From assembly GCA_025351145.1 (NCBI GenBank), contig JANXWM010000127.1, positions 1 to 7,596 on the forward strand: DNA of 7,596 nucleotides. The letters are read 5' to 3'. Position 1 is the first letter of the stretch; the number at the start of each line of letters is the position of its first letter. This document shows, piece by piece, positions 5,464 to 7,596 of this stretch. The notes below the pieces were generated by a model. It saw only the letters and a program-made list of their open reading frames with translations, was not told where the DNA came from and ran no database searches. The position numbers were made by a program, and so were the translations under genes. This DNA comes from Chitinophagaceae bacterium (GTDB lineage: Bacteria > Bacteroidota > Bacteroidia > Chitinophagales > Chitinophagaceae).

Positions 5464-5480
5464 TCCCGGTAAAACCGGGA
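5464..5480 (+). other. G/C-rich stem-loop in the lpxC-fabZ leader
   Basis: TCCCGG (5464-5469) pairs perfectly with CCGGGA (5475-5480) around TAAAA. ACAAGAAAAG follows rather than a T-run, so it is not an intrinsic terminator. It is the third consecutive stem-loop after the predicted promoter and ends about 48 bases before the lpxC start codon. Confidence 0.5.
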
Positions 5481-5528
5481 CAAGAAAAGTTAAATGGTAG
5501 TGCCGTCGCCTGGCGCAAAAAATAAAAT

Positions 5529-6938
5529 ATGAACACAAATTTTAATCCAGACAAACAGCACACGCTGGCATCGGAAGTTAGTATAAGCGGTACCGGTCTG
5601 CATACAGGCATTTTGGTGGATATGACCATGAAACCGGCTAACCCAGGGTTCGGCATTCAGTTCCAACGTGTAGACCTGCCAAACCAACCCATTATAAAAG
5701 CTGATTGCGATTTGGTTACCGATACCAGCCGTGGTACAACCTTACAGGTTGGGGATGCCAAGGTTAGCACTGTTGAACATGTGCTGGCTGCATTGGTAGG
5801 CATGGGCGTAGACAATGTACTGGTTGGATTAAATGGTCCCGAAATACCCATTATGGATGGCAGCAGTGAACCGTTTATAGAACTGATAGAAGAGGCGGGT
5901 GTCCTGGAACAGGAAGCTGCTAAATCATGGTACAGTATCGACGAAAATATTTACCATTACGATGAAGTAAAGCGTGTAGAAATGGTGGCGCTTCCTTCAA
6001 TTGATTACCAGATAACCACGCTCATAGATTTCAATAGCCCGGTTTTGGGTACACAGCATGCTGGCCTTAAAAAGATGCAGGAGTTTAAAACAGAAATCGC
6101 TCCCTGCCGTACATTTTGTTTTTTGCACGAGCTGGAAATGTTGCTCGAACACAACCTGGTAAAAGGTGGCGATATTAACAACGCAATAGTGGTGGTTGAT
6201 AAACCCGTAACCCCGGAAGAAATGAGCCGTCTTGCAAAAGCCTTTAAAAGGGATACCATTGAAATTAAAAGTGAAGGATACCTCAATAACCTGGAACTGC
6301 GTTTCCCGAATGAACCGGCCCGCCATAAACTGTTAGATGTTATTGGCGACCTCGCATTGATTGGCTACCCTATTAAAGCAAGAATTATTGCTAACCGCCC
6401 GGGCCACAGTACCAATGTGGAGTTTGCACGTAAAATAAAACAGTACATTAAAAAGAATAAGCATGTGAAAGATGTACCCCTCTACGATCCTTCCCTCCCG
6501 CCGGTATTTGACCTGGAACATATTAAAAAAACGCTGCCGCACCGTTATCCGTTCTTATTGGTAGACAAAATCATTGAGCTCTCTGATACAAGGATCATCG
6601 GTATAAAGAATGTGACTTTTAACGAAGAATTTTTTCAGGGCCACTTCCCCGGAAACCCTGTAATGCCGGGTGTTTTACAAATTGAAGCACTCGCACAAAC
6701 AGGAGGTATACTGGCCATTAATAATATGGGCGAAGGAAACTACAATACCTATTTCTTGAAAATTGACAACTGCAAATTCAAACAAAAAGTTGTTCCCGGC
6801 GATACTATGATTTTAAAAATGGAACTTGCTTCCCCAATAAGAAGGGGGATATGCGAAATGAAGGGAACAGTTTATGTTGCAGGTAAAGTGGCAACTGAAG
6901 CAGACCTTGTAGCGCAAATAATAAAAACAGACAAATAA
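5529..6938 (+). CDS. lpxC-fabZ: Bifunctional LpxC deacetylase / FabZ dehydratase fusion
   Basis: This is a 469-residue fusion of two enzymes that are separate in E. coli; the fusion is well known in Bacteroidota. Residues 1 to about 310 are LpxC, the zinc deacetylase for UDP-3-O-acyl-GlcNAc and the committed step of lipid A synthesis. Zinc ligands are H84 (STVEHVLAA), H266 and D270 (ARHKLLDVIGD). E83 is the likely general base, and K267, D274 and H293 match E. coli Lys239, Asp246 and His265. After a linker (about 310-327), residues 328-469 are FabZ, (3R)-hydroxyacyl-ACP dehydratase, a hot-dog fold with LPHRYPFLLVD, catalytic H372 (GHFPGNP) and E386 (LQIEALAQ). Both halves look intact. LpxC and FabZ draw on the same hydroxyacyl-ACP pool, so the fusion fixes their ratio. 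The ATG at 5529 fits the family start (KQHTLASEVSISG). The leader upstream has its own promoter and stem-loops; two hairpins follow the gene. Confidence 0.96.
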   Translation: MNTNFNPDKQHTLASEVSISGTGLHTGILVDMTMKPANPGFGIQFQRVDLPNQPIIKADCDLVTDTSRGTTLQVGDAKVSTVEHVLAALVGMGVDNVLVGLNGPEIPIMDGSSEPFIELIEEAGVLEQEAAKSWYSIDENIYHYDEVKRVEMVALPSIDYQITTLIDFNSPVLGTQHAGLKKMQEFKTEIAPCRTFCFLHELEMLLEHNLVKGGDINNAIVVVDKPVTPEEMSRLAKAFKRDTIEIKSEGYLNNLELRFPNEPARHKLLDVIGDLALIGYPIKARIIANRPGHSTNVEFARKIKQYIKKNKHVKDVPLYDPSLPPVFDLEHIKKTLPHRYPFLLVDKIIELSDTRIIGIKNVTFNEEFFQGHFPGNPVMPGVLQIEALAQTGGILAINNMGEGNYNTYFLKIDNCKFKQKVVPGDTMILKMELASPIRRGICEMKGTVYVAGKVATEADLVAQIIKTDK

Positions 6939-6942
6939 TTCG

Positions 6943-6958
6943 CTAATCTGCCGATTAG
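6943..6958 (+). other. Stem-loop directly after the lpxC-fabZ stop
   Basis: CTAATC (6943-6948) pairs perfectly with GATTAG (6953-6958) around TGCC. It begins five bases after the stop codon and precedes the stronger terminator hairpin. No T-run follows directly. It may stabilise the mRNA 3' end or help pause polymerase. Confidence 0.45.
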
Positions 6959-6977
6959 ATTAATAACATTATTTTTG
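6948..6977 (+). promoter_or_regulatory. Candidate lpxA promoter overlapping the terminator
   Basis: TATTTTTG (6970-6977) fits the TAnnTTTG box exactly. CTG (6948-6950), 19 bases upstream, is one base from the TTG -33 element. The transcript would start near 6981-6984, inside the left arm of the terminator stem, and so could not form that hairpin fully. The weak -33 element keeps confidence low. Confidence 0.35.
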
Positions 6978-7004
6978 CTGCCGGTGTTTTCCGGCAGCTT
7001 TTTT
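6977..7004 (+). terminator. Rho-independent terminator after lpxC-fabZ
   Basis: GCTGCCGG (6977-6984) and CCGGCAGC (6991-6998) form a perfect 8-pair stem around TGTTTT, followed at once by six T (6999-7004). This is a classic intrinsic terminator on the + strand. On the - strand an A-run follows, so it is one-directional. It separates lpxC-fabZ from lpxA, which then needs read-through or its own promoter. Confidence 0.8.
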
Positions 7005-7036
7005 ATAGAACGCCATATTCATCATTAGTAAAACTA

Positions 7037-7061
7037 AAGCGCTGATTAATAGAAGCGCTGA
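7037..7061. promoter_or_regulatory. Paired AAGCGCTGA repeats just before lpxA
   Basis: AAGCGCTGA occurs at 7037-7045 and 7053-7061, 16 bases apart. Each contains the palindrome AGCGCT, so the two also form an inverted repeat with a 10-base loop. The second copy ends 10 bases before the lpxA ATG, over the ribosome loading region. It could be an operator pair or a translation-limiting hairpin. Confidence 0.35.
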
Positions 7062-7071
7062 ACAAGAACGC

Positions 7072-7596
7072 ATGATTCATCCGCATACATACATACATCC
7101 CAATGCCCGGCTGGCACAAAATGTAAAAATCGACCCCTTTACTGTTATTCACCAGGATGTGGAAATAGGTGAAGGCACCTGGATAGGCAGCAACGTTACC
7201 ATAATGGAAGGTGCCCGCATTGGAAAAAATTGCCGCATTTTTCCCGGCGCTGTTATTGCAGCCACCCCTCAGGACCTCAAATATGCAGATGAAAAAACGT
7301 ACGTAGAAGTTGGCGACAATACCACCATCCGCGAATTTGTAACCATTCACCGCGGCACATCAGACAGGCTTAAAACAAAGGTTGGTCACGATTGTCTTAT
7401 TATGGCCTACAGCCATATAGCGCACGATTGCATTATTGGCAACAACTGTATTTTAAGCAACAGCTCACAATGTGCAGGGCATGTGGTTGTTGGCGACTGG
7501 GCTATTATTGCAGGCGTTTGCGCCATACACCAGTTTGTACATATTGGTCAGCACGCATTTGTAGCAGGCGGAAGCCTGGTAAGTAAAGATGTGCCT
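7072..7596 (+). CDS. lpxA: Acyl-ACP--UDP-GlcNAc O-acyltransferase LpxA (partial, 3' end outside)
   Basis: The frame opens at the ATG at 7072 and runs 175 codons to the window edge without a stop. About two thirds of a typical LpxA of roughly 260 residues is present. LpxA adds a 3-hydroxyacyl chain to the 3-OH of UDP-GlcNAc, the first step of lipid A synthesis, as a cytoplasmic trimer. The N-terminus is a left-handed beta helix of hexapeptide repeats, starting at IHPNARLAQNVKIDPF. NQDLKYA-like residues are at 66-72 (PQDLKYA), and TIHRGT lies at 91-96. H118 in SHIAHDC matches catalytic His125 of E. coli; H115, H137 and H153 match His122, His144 and His160. G166 falls where E. coli Gly173 sets acyl length, which suggests a medium or long chain is accepted (inference). 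The start fits the family N-terminus, but no clear Shine-Dalgarno sequence is present. A terminator separates it from lpxC-fabZ. Confidence 0.94.
   Translation, partial: MIHPHTYIHPNARLAQNVKIDPFTVIHQDVEIGEGTWIGSNVTIMEGARIGKNCRIFPGAVIAATPQDLKYADEKTYVEVGDNTTIREFVTIHRGTSDRLKTKVGHDCLIMAYSHIAHDCIIGNNCILSNSSQCAGHVVVGDWAIIAGVCAIHQFVHIGQHAFVAGGSLVSKDVP

Noticed and set aside
5337..5525. A 62-codon frame starting with TTG and ending three bases before lpxC
   Set aside because: It starts on a non-ATG codon inside the CTTGCGTCGCAAG palindrome and crosses the predicted promoter, so its start would not be on the lpxC transcript. Part of it is translated repeat. A leader peptide is possible but unsupported.
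5529..6938. The LpxC-FabZ fusion as a novelty or assembly error
   Set aside because: This fusion is an established feature of Bacteroidota; both active sites and the linker are intact in one frame.
7003..7350. A 115-codon - strand frame at the lpxA start
   Set aside because: It is antisense to lpxA and its upstream repeats. The + strand frame has clear LpxA hexapeptide repeats and catalytic histidines.

Overview
The window looks like chromosomal DNA of a Bacteroidota bacterium, most likely in or near Chitinophagaceae (the family-level placement is inference). The evidence is an LpxC-FabZ fusion enzyme, a PorX-type response regulator with a PglZ-like phosphatase domain, start codons without strong Shine-Dalgarno sequences, and a TTG-N21-TATTTTTG promoter of Bacteroidota type ahead of lpxC. 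Base composition is moderate in the core genes and visibly A+T-richer in the first 800 bases.

Left part (1-991): two small A+T-rich genes on the + strand. One is unrecognised and its frame is open to the window edge. The other resembles the trypco2 (trypsin-co-occurring domain 2) family of predicted conflict systems. They look like the right end of an accessory module whose main components lie outside the window. A gene-free stretch with two stem-loops and one copy of a dispersed repeat follows.

Middle (992-4013): porX on the - strand and, divergently, an HD-domain nucleotide phosphohydrolase (COG1078/SAMHD1-like) on the + strand. They share a 238-base A+T-rich control region.

Right part (4210-7596): the lipid A initiation genes lpxD, lpxC-fabZ and lpxA on the + strand. 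lpxA runs off the right edge with 175 intact codons and no stop. LpxA adds the first acyl chain to UDP-GlcNAc, LpxC deacetylates the product, LpxD adds the second acyl chain, and the FabZ half makes unsaturated acyl-ACP for fatty acid elongation, competing for the same hydroxyacyl-ACP pool. These genes are not tightly packed: gaps of 266 and 133 bases hold a promoter, several stem-loops and a strong terminator, which suggests separate control of each gene.

The most unusual signal is a short dispersed repeat with the core ACAAGAGTGCGAC. One copy sits in each of four successive intergenic regions (near 884, 2596, 4038 and 5438; the second is inverted). Its core can fold into a small hairpin with an AAGA loop, and a T/C difference between copies keeps the pairing. 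One copy lies inside the predicted lpxC leader RNA, between two other strong stem-loops. I did not recognise a complete new multi-gene system; the repeat family and the lpxC leader are the best candidates for something undescribed.
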